Assembly (NCBI GenBank): GCA_944548615.1
Contig: OX155978.1
Location: 6,520,609 to 6,584,608, forward strand
Source of the DNA: Micropterix aruncella
Taxonomy: Eukaryota; Arthropoda; Insecta; Lepidoptera; Micropterigidae
Direction of reading: 5' to 3'
Length of the DNA: 64,000 bases
The notes under the pieces are model-generated. The model did not search any database, was not told the origin of the DNA, and saw only the letters and a list, made by a program, of their open reading frames with translations. The translations under genes and the position numbers were made by a program. This document shows, piece by piece, positions 1 to 11,457 of the stretch. Each line of letters begins with the position of its first letter. Position 1 is the first letter of the stretch.

Positions 1-1468
1 GCTAGATCATGTATGGTGATTGTTTTCTCAGGATGATTTAAGAACCAATTATTTTGTGCCACAGCAAGTTGATTTAAGAACCAATTATTTTGTGCCACGG
101 TCCTAACACCGACACATCTAGGGGCGGCATCTTAAGCGTGCAGTGTGGGGGGAATGTTAGTAATACGATGCCATTGTCCTGAGCATAAATTATCCCCCCC
201 AAATGAACAGTGCGATTCATGGTTGTCCATAAGCATCACTATTGGTGCATCTTGTGATTTTTTTACCGTGTTTCAAACATTCTACAAATAATTTTGCAGA
301 AATCCAACCACTGGTCGGGGAATTCACGAGACCGAAACTACCAATCGGTTTACTCCAATTCCAATTATTTTCTTATATATATTATCGGCTTAAGTGATAC
401 GGTTCAAAGTTCAAAGTATATTTAATTGCAAAACCCTGCAAGGGTATAGAAGTTACAATTACTAAATATATTATTTATAATTTTTATTTTGATCACTCAG
501 CTAGCTAAGGTTTGCTGCGTTTGTTTGGGCGATAATATAACGGGCGTATCACGTACGTTCGTATAGGCAGGGCGGTTAACAGCAGAAGCTATGTTTTATT
601 ATTGTATTATTGTATAATATTTATGTAATAGAATAGTGTACTACACGAGTACATGCATGCAATTGGTGTTAACATAAAGTCAAATTACAATTAAAAAAAA
701 TATACATAAATACTATTGTTTTTTTTTTTGTTTTTTTTTTCCCTTTATTTGTAATAATACATTCCATTAAAGTAGAAGCCATCTAATAACTTTCTATTTT
801 CGTCTGATTTTTCACTATAAATAACATTTTTAACATTTATACTTGAACTGGCTTCAATAGTAACTCGCGGAGACATCATCTTCTTCTGCCCAGGTAATAG
901 ATGTAACAAAGTAATCAATAACTGCGTTATGTGATAATGTATAAACGTCTGTTTTAAAACGCCGGATTACTGGCAGGGCCGAAGAAGAAGTGCCGGACTA
1001 TATAGGGAATACTGTATATAATTTATTTATCGACATAAAAATATAAAAATTGTATTTATTTCAATATGGGCTGATGGAAATCACTGATAAGTTTAATACC
1101 AATTGATTTAAAGAGTGATTTGTTTTTTTAACCTACTTACTTGTTTAGATAACCCCAACGTAATACAAAAGAATGCCGACGCCAAATCTTCCTTGAAAAA
1201 CGCACACTGATTGTCTATATCTTACTTATTGGCTATTTCTCTTTCATCCATAAACTTATTTACCGCTTTAGATACCAAGATAAGACAAAAGTACTCACTC
1301 GGTACTACACAGTTATTTCCACTATTAATAATTGATATTGATGGTTACATTTTGTGATATTTACGATATATTTTATCTATTTACCTTGTATATAAATACG
1401 TACTGTACTGCACTTGTATTGTTTAAATAAAACTAAGTGTATTATTTTACTAAAAAAATGTTTAATTA
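1..1468. other. AT-rich non-coding DNA, no gene seen
   Basis: No exon-like or transposase-like reading frame is visible. The only recognisable unit is at about 519-580, where a stretch containing GGGCGATAATATA and ending in GGGCGGTTAAC recurs in changed form at 5271-5335 and, reversed, at 23726-23790. It may be the end of a TTAA-targeting DNA element. The remainder is AT-rich with short homopolymers. Confidence 0.5.
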
Positions 1469-1726
1469 TTGAATAAAATATTTTGCAATTTCAATACTCT
1501 ATATTTTTTTTCCACCACGTATTTCAGCTTAACTTCTTTAGATTTAAATGTTACGCTAGTAATAAGCTTTCGTTTGGTATATTCTTGGCAGTTACAAAAT
1601 ACTTCGCAAGTGGGTACGAAATTACACGTTGCTTTTGCGTTCGGTTATTCGTTGGGAGCGGATCGAGGGAGCGTTCGGCTTTTCTCTTGTTTCACCGAAC
1701 GCAAGCTAACAGCTGTCAAATCGTTC

Positions 1727-1878
1727 AGTTTGCAGTGGTCTACGAAAAAAGCGAAGGCGGAGGTCGGGGCGAAGAAGGCCAAAAAATATCCTGGGAAATA
1801 TATTTCTAAGCAGGGTTCTCTGTTTATCGTGCGTTATCCAGTGAATTAATTTGTAAAAATCGCTACAGGAACGTTGAG
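1727..1878 (+). promoter_or_regulatory. Candidate promoter and non-coding first exon (weak)
   Basis: A GC-richer island (about 1600-1880) stands out from AT-rich surroundings. It holds an arthropod-like initiator TCAGTT at 1725-1730. About 150 nt downstream a possible donor GAG/GTTAGT falls at 1878/1879. The next Ehbp1 exon (from 8280) begins with an AG acceptor and carries untranslated sequence before its ATG, so an upstream leader exon is required somewhere. Placing it here is inference. A 126-codon open frame crosses the island but has no recognisable domain. Confidence 0.2.
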
Positions 1879-2824
1879 GTTAGTTATTTTCGTCATTTTA
1901 CGCAATGTTGCTGCGCGAATTTCGTCCCAATCATCCGTGGAAAAATACGCTTTGATCTTTGACTTTTGTTTATTGTTTTGATTATTTCATCCATTGGCGT
2001 ACGAACTATTGTATTCAAATTATGTAAATTGCATACGCTTTTTCAATTCAGTTTAGTTATGCTAATTTGTGGTGTAATTCTTGATTTCTTAGTTAATTAA
2101 GCAATCCTCCTGATTAGGCGTCAAGTGCTTTCTGTCATTGTGCACTGTCTGGCGTTTCGGTTGGGGGTTTTCATTTTAAATATTTTTTAAATATTAAATT
2201 GACTAATTTCCTTTTAACCCTAAAAAAATAATCGGAATGTATTAGGTATTGCTAACTTTTTCATTGATCAGAAAAAACTACAAGATTAGATCAATTTAAT
2301 GCTAAATCTGATATGCTGGGGCCACACTAATGGGAAACATCAATGCCCATCGTCGCGATAAATATTGCGTTAATTAATTATTAACGCGTTAAATTGAGCG
2401 GCTAACATCAATGGCCCATTCTTGGCAATAAAATTGGGAATAACTGCAGTATAGGAACCTCTCTCCAAAAAAAAAACTAAAAAATATAGACTAATAGATT
2501 TTTTCATTTTAATGCTAAATCTGAAAGAAAATTGTGTCGGTCGCTATAAATTAGCGAGATATAGGCATTCAAAGTTTAGATTTTATATGTAAACAAATAG
2601 GCCAAAATGAAAAAGTAAATAATTCACCACGCTATATTGACAACGCTGATTCCAAATCTTCCATAATCTTTATTCAATCTCTATAAATAAGCGAGATATA
2701 GGTGTTTAACCCTTCAGGCCTCGGCCCCTCAGCCGATTGACAAGTTGCTGTCCCAAAAAATTTTAGTAAAAATTAGTAAAAAAATTGATTTACGACACTG
2801 TCTCACCAAAACGTACTTGATATT

Positions 2825-3463
2825 GGTTTGTGCGGGATGGCTCTAAAGGCAAAAAACATTTAACTACAAAACTTTTCTCAATAATTGAGAAAGCTACAGA
2901 TTGGATTCTGGAGGTTGATTCGGTCTCTAAGCAGTATAAATTCCCTGAAAGTCTCGGATGCACAGCCCTCCGTCCAGATATAACTCTTTACTCTCTATCT
3001 CGGAAGGTGGCCCTTTTGTAGAATTAACTGTTCCATGGGAATCAAATATCCCAAAAGACCACGAGTACAAATTAAATAAATACCATGATCTTGCAAATGC
3101 CGTAACCCGGAACGGCTTCACTGTTCACCTTCACGCGGTGGAAGTTGGCGCTCGTAGCATGCCAGCTAAATCTCTATTTCACCTCTTTAAAGATCTTAGC
3201 CTTTCCAGAAAAATAATCAACTCTTTCTTAGAAAAATTATCTAAAACTGCGATTTGCACATCTCAAATTCTATGGCTTCGAAGGGGGAGTGAATGGGTGG
3301 TAAGGTGAACGCTCACATGTGGCAAGACAGCTGTCCTAAACCTACCACAGCCGGTTCGTAAGTCCGGAATCCACTGCTCACCCCCCAGAAGTGTAAAAAA
3401 ATAGTATTATGATGGGCCCGACTCCGGTCGGTGAATTCCATGGCAGCTCCGTTTGTATTTATA
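2825..3463 (+). pseudogene. R2-type non-LTR retrotransposon, 3' fragment (copy E)
   Basis: Closely matches the C-terminal coding end and 3' UTR of the full-length copy at 12007-15603, but on the opposite strand. The restriction-like endonuclease region is recognisable (RPDITLYSLSRK, then VELTVPWES one frame over), but a small deletion after the codons for KVAL shifts the frame, so this copy is dead. The 3' UTR ends in the family signature GCAGCTCCGTTTGTATTTA and then runs into TTTATTTA and the AT microsatellite. Confidence 0.85.
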
Positions 3464-3479
3464 TATATTTATTTATTTA

Positions 3480-3952
<473 letters not shown>

Positions 3953-4134
3953 CTGCCAAACATATATATATATATATTACTGCCAAACCACTGTACCCAT
4001 AATTAAAATGAAACATATTAACACAATAAAACATAATAAAATAAAACAAATTAAATTAAAATATAATTAAAACGGGGTCGTCACGCTGAATCGTGTTGTG
4101 GCCGATATCGGCCAATCGGGGCCTGAGGGGTTAA

Positions 4135-5111
4135 AATGATCATTGCAATGTCGAGAAAGTTGCGGCCATTTTGTTTGTCCATACCGTGTGGGACAATTCG
4201 AGTATATCGTAATATCGATAACAATTAGTGATATTACAGAAATTATGACAATTTTTGCAGAGTTTTAAGATTAAACGAAATATTTTGAAAAAAGCAATAA
4301 AAAAGGCATATTTTCTCGAGACTAAAAAAAGGGCACTATTTTTTATATTTTTTCAATGACTGAAATGTCGTGTCTTTCCTTTAGTCATCCATACACAGTC
4401 ATTTCGTAAAAACTTCAAAAATTGTCCAATTGTTATAGATGATCGCTAACACATCGTAATATTATCAGCGCTGCAGGGTATTTTTTTTTCGGATTTCGCG
4501 AGAAATTTCAAAAAAACTTTTTGCCTGCGGTGTTGATTTGATATTGAAGAAATTTCGGTTGTTTCAGGTTACCTTTTGTCATCATCACTAAAGTCATTTC
4601 GTAAAAATCTCAAAAAAAAACCGAATTATCGCAAAGACATTGTTATGTTAACATCAATAGATCCGCAGGCAAAGATATTTTTCGAATTTCGCACGAAATT
4701 CGAAAAAAACTTTTTGTCTGCGGTGTTAATTTGATATTGAAGAAATTTTCGCGAAGCGAAATGTGTTTGTTAAAAAATTGGCCGCTTAGAGATATTACTT
4801 TTCACTTCGCTAAAATCGTTTTCGAAGCGTAATGTTATGATCATCTTTGACTTAGTGTTTATGTATTATTAATATGAAAAATCAAATAGGTGGTAATTTT
4901 ATTATACAGGACAAGTTTTAATTAACTGGCATCCTTCAAGGGGATGAATCAGTACGATCAATTAATAAACGTTTTTGGGAAAAACAAAAAAAAAAAATTT
5001 TGTTTTTTTAAAAAAAAATTAAGTTTGAAGTTAAATAAATTTTTGACTAGGGTTTGAGCGCGCTGCGGTATGCGGTATATAAAATAACGTTAATAAACAA
5101 TATTAGCGACT
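4135..5111. other. No gene; AT-rich with internal direct repeats
   Basis: No coding signal. Two diverged copies of a unit around ACTTTTTGCCTGCGGTGTT and the following TTGATATTGAAGAAATTT occur at about 4517-4556 and 4708-4747. The stretch around 4918-4965 (TTAACTGGCATCCTTCAAGG) recurs at about 39218-39265, so it is probably part of an old unnamed transposable element. Confidence 0.5.
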
Positions 5112-5823
5112 TTCCTGGCAAGCAGACAACCGACAACAGACATCGCGCGCCAAACCCCCTAAATCCCCCTTCACCCCCTTAACCCTCCTTCCTACCCTCC
5201 TCGACCCTCCCCTCCCCTAACCCCCCTCACCCCCCCATTACCTCCTCCTATTTTAGAGGTACGTCTTGTTGCGTTTGGGCGATAATATAGCAGCCGTAAC
5301 TCGTACTTTTGTATGGGTTCGGTGGTTAATACAATGATAAATTTTAAATCATAGCTTCTGCTTGAAATTCAGTACACAGATTCATCTTTGGGCCGAAACC
5401 ACATTGTGAAATTGCGGTTAGAGTATCTCTTATGGCGCCTCCACACGTTAGCCAGCATTGACCGCATCGCCTATGTCTCTCTCGCTCTTTCCCATACATT
5501 TTTCACACGTCACAGTGGTGCTGACTCGCTTCGACCTTAGCAATATTAGCATACATTGGCCAACGAGTGGAGCGGGCATTATACAAGCGACAAAAATATT
5601 TTTTGAACTCTGCCATATTTAAGAAAATACTACATCATATTATTGGAAAATACCTATTTGGATACCACGAAAATACTACAAAAATAATAGGTGAGGTGAG
5701 GGGTTGGAGGGTTTCGGGATTAGGGCTTAGGGGATAGGGAAGGTTGGAGGGGGGTAGTTGTAGAAGGGGGGAGTTTGGGGAGGGGGTTGGCGTGCGGCAG
5801 GGGGGCTTGGTCTGCTTGCCGGA
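5112..5823. repeat. Inverted-repeat element with C-rich and G-rich arms
   Basis: The left arm (about 5112-5260) and the right arm (about 5690-5823) are imperfect inverted copies sharing GGCAAGCAGAC at the outer edge and CCAAACCCCCT/C inside. The left arm is almost pure C-tracts on the plus strand and the right arm almost pure G-tracts. The loop contains another copy of the GGGCGATAATATA unit (5276-5290). The GCAAGCAGAC-type end appears again near 37305. No coding capacity. Confidence 0.6.
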
Positions 5824-6500
5824 CAAGTCTTCGGGTGATACAGTGATTTTTTAACTTTTCGGTTGTTTCAGGTTATTCCATTCCATAGCTGTAAACATAA
5901 CAATGTCAATCATATCAAATGACGCGAAAACAAATGAATAACTGATTTCGAAACAGAACTTCACTAGCTTTAATTTGAAATAAATTTGAATTAGGAATTA
6001 TAAAATGAACGCTAGAAATGTGAGTTCAAAGTAGCCAGTATTGAGAATCGGCAATTTCATGGATAGGGACGTAATATATGGGAAATTTATTTCGAGTCAC
6101 ATCACTTTGTTTATTTAAATAATGCGGCCAACATACACTTCACACCATTTCCTCCTACATACACATTGTATTATTAATTTATTTGATAGTGGAAGCATTT
6201 CCTGCCCATGTTGATTAGCCGGCCTTAGTGCGGTGTATTTTTAGTCTCTTTTTATCAGTACGAAAGCAGATGCATCCACTTGTGCCAGCTTCTTGAATCA
6301 ATTTAATTTGGTAGCTATTTTTGAAACCAATGAATATACGATCTCAAGGGTGTATTTTAAAAAAATGTCTAAATTTGTCCTCTTTACTTGACTGCCCACC
6401 AAAAAGGGAGTGTAATGTATTCAGGGTTCATCTTTGTATGTTTACCGTTCCTTTATTTCACCATAACTTCTAAAACATTATTGAATGTGCGTATATCAAC
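5824..6500. other. No recognisable feature
   Basis: AT-rich sequence with no splice-supported exon, no transposase motif and no clear repeat boundary. Confidence 0.4.
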
Positions 6501-6506
6501 CTCCAT

Positions 6507-7200
6507 AAGAACTACGCCAACCACCGTATCTATATCCACTCGGATAGCAAGGCAGCTCTTATGGCACTAGCCTCGAATACTATTAATTCAAAGCTAGTGC
6601 AAAACTGCGTATCACTACTGACTTCCCTGGGCGAAAAGAACAGGGTAATTCTAAGATGGGTTCCCGGCCATGCAGGAATCGAGGGAAATGAAAAAGCCGA
6701 TGAACTTGCTAAGACAGAAGCAAAGGGAACATTATACGGCCCTGAACCTTGCTGTGGCGTACCAAAAAGCCTTGCAAACCTAATGCTCAAACAAATATGT
6801 TTAGAACATTCCGTCAACCACTGAAACAACACGCCAGGGTTGAATCAATCCAAAGCGCTAATTAAGGTCTACGACCCTAAGACATCGCTAAATAGGAACA
6901 ATCTACGCATACTGATGAGGTCATACACAAAAATGTGCAGGTTCTGCCAAGGGGCAGAGGAAACTCCCCTGCACCTCATGTGCGAGTGTGGCCCGCTGAT
7001 GCATAAAAGATACGTCCACTTGGGTGGTCATTACCTCCAACCTCAGGAGGTAAAACAATCTGGCGCCAAAAGCCTGTTGCGGTTCTTAAATGACACGAGG
7101 CTTAGCGCAGAACTATAGTAGGTGGCTAACACAATAGATCAGCAATGGTCGCAGTGTTACAAGGCTCATAAAGACCTTAGAAAAGCCCCACACAACAAAT
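6507..7200 (+). pseudogene. LINE remnant with RNase H domain and zinc knuckle (family D)
   Basis: Frame-broken 3' part of an I/R1-like LINE. The RNase H part shows IHSDSKAALMAL, WVPGHAGIEGNEKADELAK and YGPEP. A stop and a frame change follow near 6823, then a CCHC-like cluster (CRFCQGAEETPLHLMCECG) at about 6934-6992. The same family occurs at 57112-57632 and, as a short 3' end on the minus strand, at 25985-26092. Beyond the ORF the copies share a 3' UTR ending AAAGCCCCAC and an A-rich tail. RNase H in LINEs removes the RNA strand after target-primed reverse transcription. Confidence 0.85.
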
Positions 7201-7464
7201 AATACTTCTAAATGCTTCAACCGATTTAGAAGTGTGCGGTAAGATAGAATCGTTATATCATCCCGAGTGTCATAGGGTACGTAAAGTGCTCAAATGTCAA
7301 ATAAATAATTATCTAAATGTCCAAATGTCAATAAATATATTGTGTTTAGCAGCAAATGAAAAGTCTAACAGAGTATATTTCGGAAATATATTTGTATCTA
7401 CACGGATAAATACACGAACCACAAATTAAAAATAATAATAATAATAAAAAACTCTTTATTTTAA

Positions 7465-7727
7465 CCCCTCAAGCCCCTATTGGCCGATATCGGCCACAAA
7501 CTGATTCAGCGAGACGGGCCCGTTTAAATTTTATTTTAATTTAGTTTGTTTAATTTTATTATGTTTTATTATGTTAATATGTTTCATTTTAATTATGGGT
7601 ACAGTGGTTTGGCAGTAATTAATGTTTTTGGTGAGACAGTGTCATAATTCAATTTTTTTACTCATTCTTACTAAAATTTTTTGGGACATCAACTTGTCAA
7701 TCGGCTGAGGGGCCGAGGCCTGAAGGG
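7465..7727. mobile_element. TTAA-flanked non-autonomous element, 263 bp (subfamily E)
   Basis: TTAA at 7461-7464 and 7728-7731 with termini CCCCTCAAGCCCC and GGCCTGAAGGG. The palindrome GGCCGATATCGGCC lies just inside one end. This is the uninterrupted version of the element at 2710-4130, in the opposite orientation, with no coding capacity. A piggyBac-like origin is inferred from the TTAA target and CCC/GGG termini only. Confidence 0.75.
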
Positions 7728-7739
7728 TTAAATAAAAAA

Positions 7740-8142
7740 GGCGAGCTTATTGCCTTGCAGCAATGTCTATCAGCTAATCTATAGCTTGACTTTATAACAT
7801 ATTTAGTACGCTGGCTACGTAAAAGAACAATACAAAATACAAATGATAAAAAGAAACAAACAGAAACTAGAAAGAAACACATAATAAAAAAAAGTAAAAC
7901 TAATGACTAAAATTAAATAAGGACGCAGAGGAAAGGAAGGAGAGGAAGGAAGGAAAGGGAAGCGAAAAGGAGGGGGAGAGGTGGATTGGTTAGTTTATGG
8001 ATTTTAGGGTTATATGCTCCTTTAACCTGGCCTTGAACGAGGAGATGCTGGGGGCTGTTCTAACATCATTTGGTAAAGCATTACAGAGTCGTGCAGCTCC
8101 TACGGAGGAGTATGAAAGAATGTCATTGCTATGACCATAGAT
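7740..8142 (-). pseudogene. LINE 3' fragment (C-terminal end of ORF2)
   Basis: The minus strand reads SVGAARLCNALPNDVRT followed by SISSFKARLKEHI and a stop. That is the usual C-terminal tail of CR1/jockey/RTE-type LINE polymerases (normally WNxLP...xFKxxLKxHL). The catalytic domains are missing, so this is a 5'-truncated dead copy. It lies immediately upstream of the first identified Ehbp1 coding exon. Confidence 0.6.
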
Positions 8143-8335
8143 GGATAAAAAAACCACTGATCGGTGGCATTAGCATTCCAGCAGTTAAATAAACTTGGTT
8201 ATTAGTCGAAAAATCCCCAAGTTTAAGTCAAACCTTTGTAATAATAATATTATTTACAGCTTTTATTTTTTAATTTCAGTTCTCAGATGACTTGCTAATC
8301 GACTGATTAAGAAGTACTGACGAAGGATTTACGAA

Positions 8336-8439
8336 ATGACTTCCGTATGGAAACGTTTGCAGCGAGTGAACAAGCGAGCAGCCAAGTTTCAGTTCACCGC
8401 ATCATATCACCGTCTGGATCTTGAATTATCTCCTAAATG
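8336..8439 (+). CDS. Ehbp1: Ehbp1 exon 1 (start codon, NT-C2 domain start)
   Basis: Begins MTSVWKRLQRVNKRAAKFQF, closely matching the conserved start of EHBP1 proteins (MASVWKRLQRVGKxAxKFQF). The exon follows a TTTCAG acceptor at 8279, so 8280-8335 is 5' UTR; in-frame stops before the ATG support this start. It ends TG/GTAATT after codon 34, splitting a Trp codon completed by the first base of exon 2. EHBP1 links Eps15-homology-domain proteins and Rab8/Rab10-type GTPases to actin in endocytic recycling; the NT-C2 domain is thought to bind membranes. Identification rests on remembered family sequence. Confidence 0.93.
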
Positions 8440-8469
8440 GTAATTTTTTATTAAAATCAAAGGCGGCGT
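8412..8469 (+). repeat. Direct repeat, left copy: exon 1 end plus donor
   Basis: From GTCTGGATCTT in exon 1 through the donor to GGCGGCGT in the intron. A diverged second copy lies at 9065-9090 plus 9971-10001, on the far side of the SINE and interrupted by a TTAA element. See the second-copy entry and the findings. Confidence 0.8.
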
Positions 8470-8477
8470 TTTCTTTT

Positions 8478-9056
8478 GTTTGTTTGTTTGATTATACTCT
8501 TTATTGTGAAAATGTCACAATGGGCTGGTTTATTGTCATATGACAATCTCTTACAACCAACCCTACTATGGTGCGTCAATTCACTTAAATAAATTAAATT
8601 ATTAGTTAATAAAAAGCAGTGAAGCTACCAGTTCCTCGTCCCCCGCGCGCGGACCCTGCGCCTGCGACGAGCGGCCGCGGACCGCCTGGCGCGAAGGGGC
8701 GGCGGCATTCGACAGTCGCTCGTATGAAGTCACAGTGAAACCACGTCATTTTGTTATTTCGCTCCGCTTGATTATTTACGTCGAAATATAATATTTTTAT
8801 GGTTGTACAGAGTTTAAATTGATTTCATTATCGGACACTCTAAATATATAACCAAACCTACTATGACGTGTTATGTGTATGTGTGCGTGTAACATGTCTG
8901 TAAGTGAGTGTCTTGTTATTGCATTCGATCGACAGAATTGAAAATGCCATTCCGTTAATTTGATCCCAACGGAAAATGGTGACCCAGACGGGAATTGAAC
9001 CCGGGACCTTATAATGTAAGATCAGGCGACGTAACCATTATGCCACCGGGCCGGTT
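8478..9056 (-). mobile_element. tRNA-headed SINE
   Basis: Read on the minus strand, it starts with a tRNA-like head (8981-9052). A GC-rich body of about 500 bp follows, and it ends near AATAAAGAGTATAATC with a CAAA-type simple tail (8478-8495). Head, body and tail are the standard SINE layout. The exon 1/intron 1 direct repeat flanks it on both sides. Its family is not recognised. Confidence 0.65.
8981..9052 (-). ncRNA. tRNA-like SINE head (not a functional tRNA gene)
   Basis: The acceptor arms GGCCCGG and CTGGGTC pair over 7 bp with two G-U pairs. A TGGCATAATGG A box and GGGTTCAATTCCC B box/T arm are present, followed by A-CCA in the DNA. The anticodon arm is degenerate: the stem needs a G-A mismatch and the loop is too long. 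It should therefore serve as the internal pol III promoter of the SINE rather than as a tRNA. Confidence 0.65.
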
Positions 9057-9064
9057 CTGGTCCG

Positions 9065-10001
9065 GTCTGGATCTTTAATTATCTCCTTAACCCGGTCGCT
9101 CCGTAACATCCCTTGGGGGACCAAAGGTCGGCCGCCTAACACTCCGTAATGTCCCTTACGGGACCAAACGCTCGCCGCTGCGAAAATAAATTTGTTTTGA
9201 TAATTACTATGAGAGAATTACCATACTTAGAGTGCGATTTTCTATAGTTTTTCGATGAAATGTGACTTTTTGGCGTATAATAATTAGTTGTTTTACATAT
9301 AATAAGTATATAATGACACAATATATTTGAAAAAATATAACCAATTTTATATTATGAGCATTCAAAGTTTATTATCAAGTTGTGGACGCCAACTCTCAAA
9401 ACTTTAGATTTTTCTATAATATCAGACAAAGCTGAAAGTTCTGGTGTAATTTTCTAAGTATGATGCAGTAGAAAAGTTATTTTGAAAGAATTTAATATAA
9501 AAAAAAACCGTAAGTAGTCACAAATTAAAAATTAAAAAATTTTTTTTTTACGAGAATACATCAAATTTCTCTTGGTTGAATAACTAAATATTTTTGTATG
9601 CAATTAAGTAAAACAAAATAATTGTTTTGGTAAAGCATTTAATAAAGAACATAACTGTATTTACAATTTTTGCATATTTTCCGTAATTTGTTATAAAAAC
9701 ATCGAAATGATTTTATATGCCAGTTTTTCCAGTACGCCAACTTTGTAATATTTATTCACTATTATCTTAATTGTTTTGCGAGATAAATTTATAATGTTTT
9801 ATATTTAAAATTTCAATGCGGCCATTTTACATTTATTCTTTTTATGATCCGTATAGTGGTTTATAACTTATGATCGTTTTCCTCAAGGCCATCGACTCTC
9901 GCCAATTTCACGCCAAACTGACAAAACAAACGGGACGGCCGAATTTTAACTTCGCGATGTGAAGGGTTAATGGTATTTTTTACTAAAATCAAAGACGGCG
10001 T
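9065..10001 (+). repeat. Direct repeat, right copy of exon 1/intron 1 junction, split by a TTAA element
   Basis: 9065-9090 (GTCTGGATCTTTAATTATCT...) and 9971-10001 (TGGTATTTTTTACTAAAATC...) rejoin at one TTAA to give a diverged copy of 8412-8469. The repeat includes the last coding bases of exon 1 and a second donor-like TG/GTATTT. The TTAA element at 9091-9966 inserted into this copy afterwards. Confidence 0.75.
9091..9966 (+). mobile_element. TTAA-flanked element A1 (876 bp)
   Basis: TTAA at 9087-9090 and 9967-9970. The left end has a diverged repeat of a CCGTAACATCCCTTGGGGGA-like unit, and the right end is TTCGCGATGTGAAGGG. Same family as 42326-43775 (opposite orientation) and 44111-51535 (same orientation, heavily interrupted). 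It has no intact ORF, and a piggyBac-type origin is inferred. Confidence 0.75.
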
Positions 10002-10301
10002 CTGATTTTTCCTTCTTTCTCATCCTATATCACTATTTCTGTATATTAGGCCTCTTCGGCCCATTGCTTTTAGAGCTTGTCCAGAAAATGAGTCCTCTTG
10101 TCCACACACATTTTTGTTACCATGAAAATCCATGGCTAATCGCCGTGTAGGCTTGGTTTTCAGTGGGGTATGAATAACGAGACCATTTATTTTTTTCCTC
10201 AAAGCAGGACGCCTGCAGAATTTTGTAGGAAAAAAAAACTTATTGATCGTTTACTACATTTTATTAAAAAATTAAAAACATGATAATAGTATTATAATTA
10301 A
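10002..10301. other. No recognisable feature
   Basis: Short intron stretch between the duplicated donor region and the next retroposon. Nothing assignable. Confidence 0.4.
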
Positions 10302-10996
10302 CTAGCTGACCCGTGCCCACTTCGTTAGGCGGTAAAACTTTTTACCTGTGATGAAATTATGAGTGTGGTTCGGTTAGTACTGAATGCTATGATTTATTTC
10401 CTGACTGCCAAAAGAAGGGTTATATTTTTACTGCATATTTATGAGTGTCTTCTTATGAGTGTCTTATTTATGAGTGTCTCATCTCTTTAACCATTTATGC
10501 AGTAAAAGGGAAATTATATGCAGTAAAAGGGAAAGTCTTTTGTTTTAAACACTTGAGACGATAAATTTACTTATTTTGATAAGAATTCATAATTGTTGAT
10601 AATATGACCAATAAACCTGACCAAACGATTTAAATATTTTTAAAAAAAATATAAAATACTACTTTTTGTGACTTTAATATAAAAGTTAGGCATATGCTGT
10701 CGCTGACTTTTTTGTAGGCATTATCAAACTACAACTTTTCTCTAGAACTTAATCATATATCTCTCATCGTTAAGGCAGCGTTAGTTAGAAACGTTTTCGT
10801 TAGACCGTTTTTTCTCCAACTTACTTTGCAAATCCGACTATCACGAATAAGTCTTTTCATTTTTCTGATTAATATATAGCCTATGACACTCACAAATAAC
10901 GTGGCTTTCTATTGGTAAAAGAATTTTCAAAATCGGTTCAGTAGATCCAGAGATTACTTCCTACAAACTTTACCTCTTTATAATATTAGTATAGAT
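10302..10996 (+). mobile_element. Degenerate retroposon opening CTAGCTGACCCG
   Basis: Begins CTAGCTGACCCGTGCCCAC and ends near TCGGTTCAGTAGATCCAGAG ... TAATATTAGTATAGAT. This start and end pair is characteristic of a very abundant insect retroposon family that I associate with butterflies and moths. A related copy with the same inner phrases lies at 33472-33682. No coding capacity. Confidence 0.55.
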
Positions 10997-11227
10997 AAGT
11001 AGATCTAGGCAGTTATAAATAGGATAGAAAACGATAGAAACGATTCGTTTTCTATCCTATTTATAATTGCCTTCGATTTTATATCTACGCAGTTGTTTTA
11101 TATTTGTCGGAGGTGCAAATTTGTTTCAAAATATCGCGTCTAGTTTATAAGTAAGAATGGAGCTGATTACATGATTTATTAATGTTAGTCTTGGTCATCA
11201 AAATGGCTTTCAAAACTGCGACACTTA

Positions 11228-11457
11228 ACAGGTTTTTTCGCCTGTCTATATTTTATTCATTAGAGAAAAAACTCTTTCGACATGTGCATTACTTCCAGGC
11301 AGACATAAAACTTACTCAGTAATTATACGAAAGTTAGTACAGTTGAGATTGTTATCACGGAAGTGTTTGAACAACTCCACCCAACGGTCTTCAGCAGCAA
11401 CATTGTCAAAATTCCAGCTTGTGATTTTGTGATTGGCCAATGGATCATTTAAAAAAC
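11228..11457 (-). pseudogene. hAT transposase C-terminal remnant
   Basis: The minus strand reads AAEDRWVELFKHF, then an in-frame stop, then LCLPGSNAHVERVFSLMNKI and another stop. LPxSNAxVERxFSLMN is the signature of the hAT C-terminal dimerisation region. Stops and the absence of any catalytic DDE residues show a dead fragment, unrelated in detail to the BED-finger hAT at 44672-49522. Confidence 0.7.

Noticed and set aside
1469..1849. 126-codon open frame as a gene
   Set aside because: No domain, no splice support, two overlapping frames of similar length; more likely chance openness in the GC island.
8978..9052. A functional tRNA gene
   Set aside because: The anticodon stem has a mismatch and the loop is too long, and it continues into a SINE body and tail.
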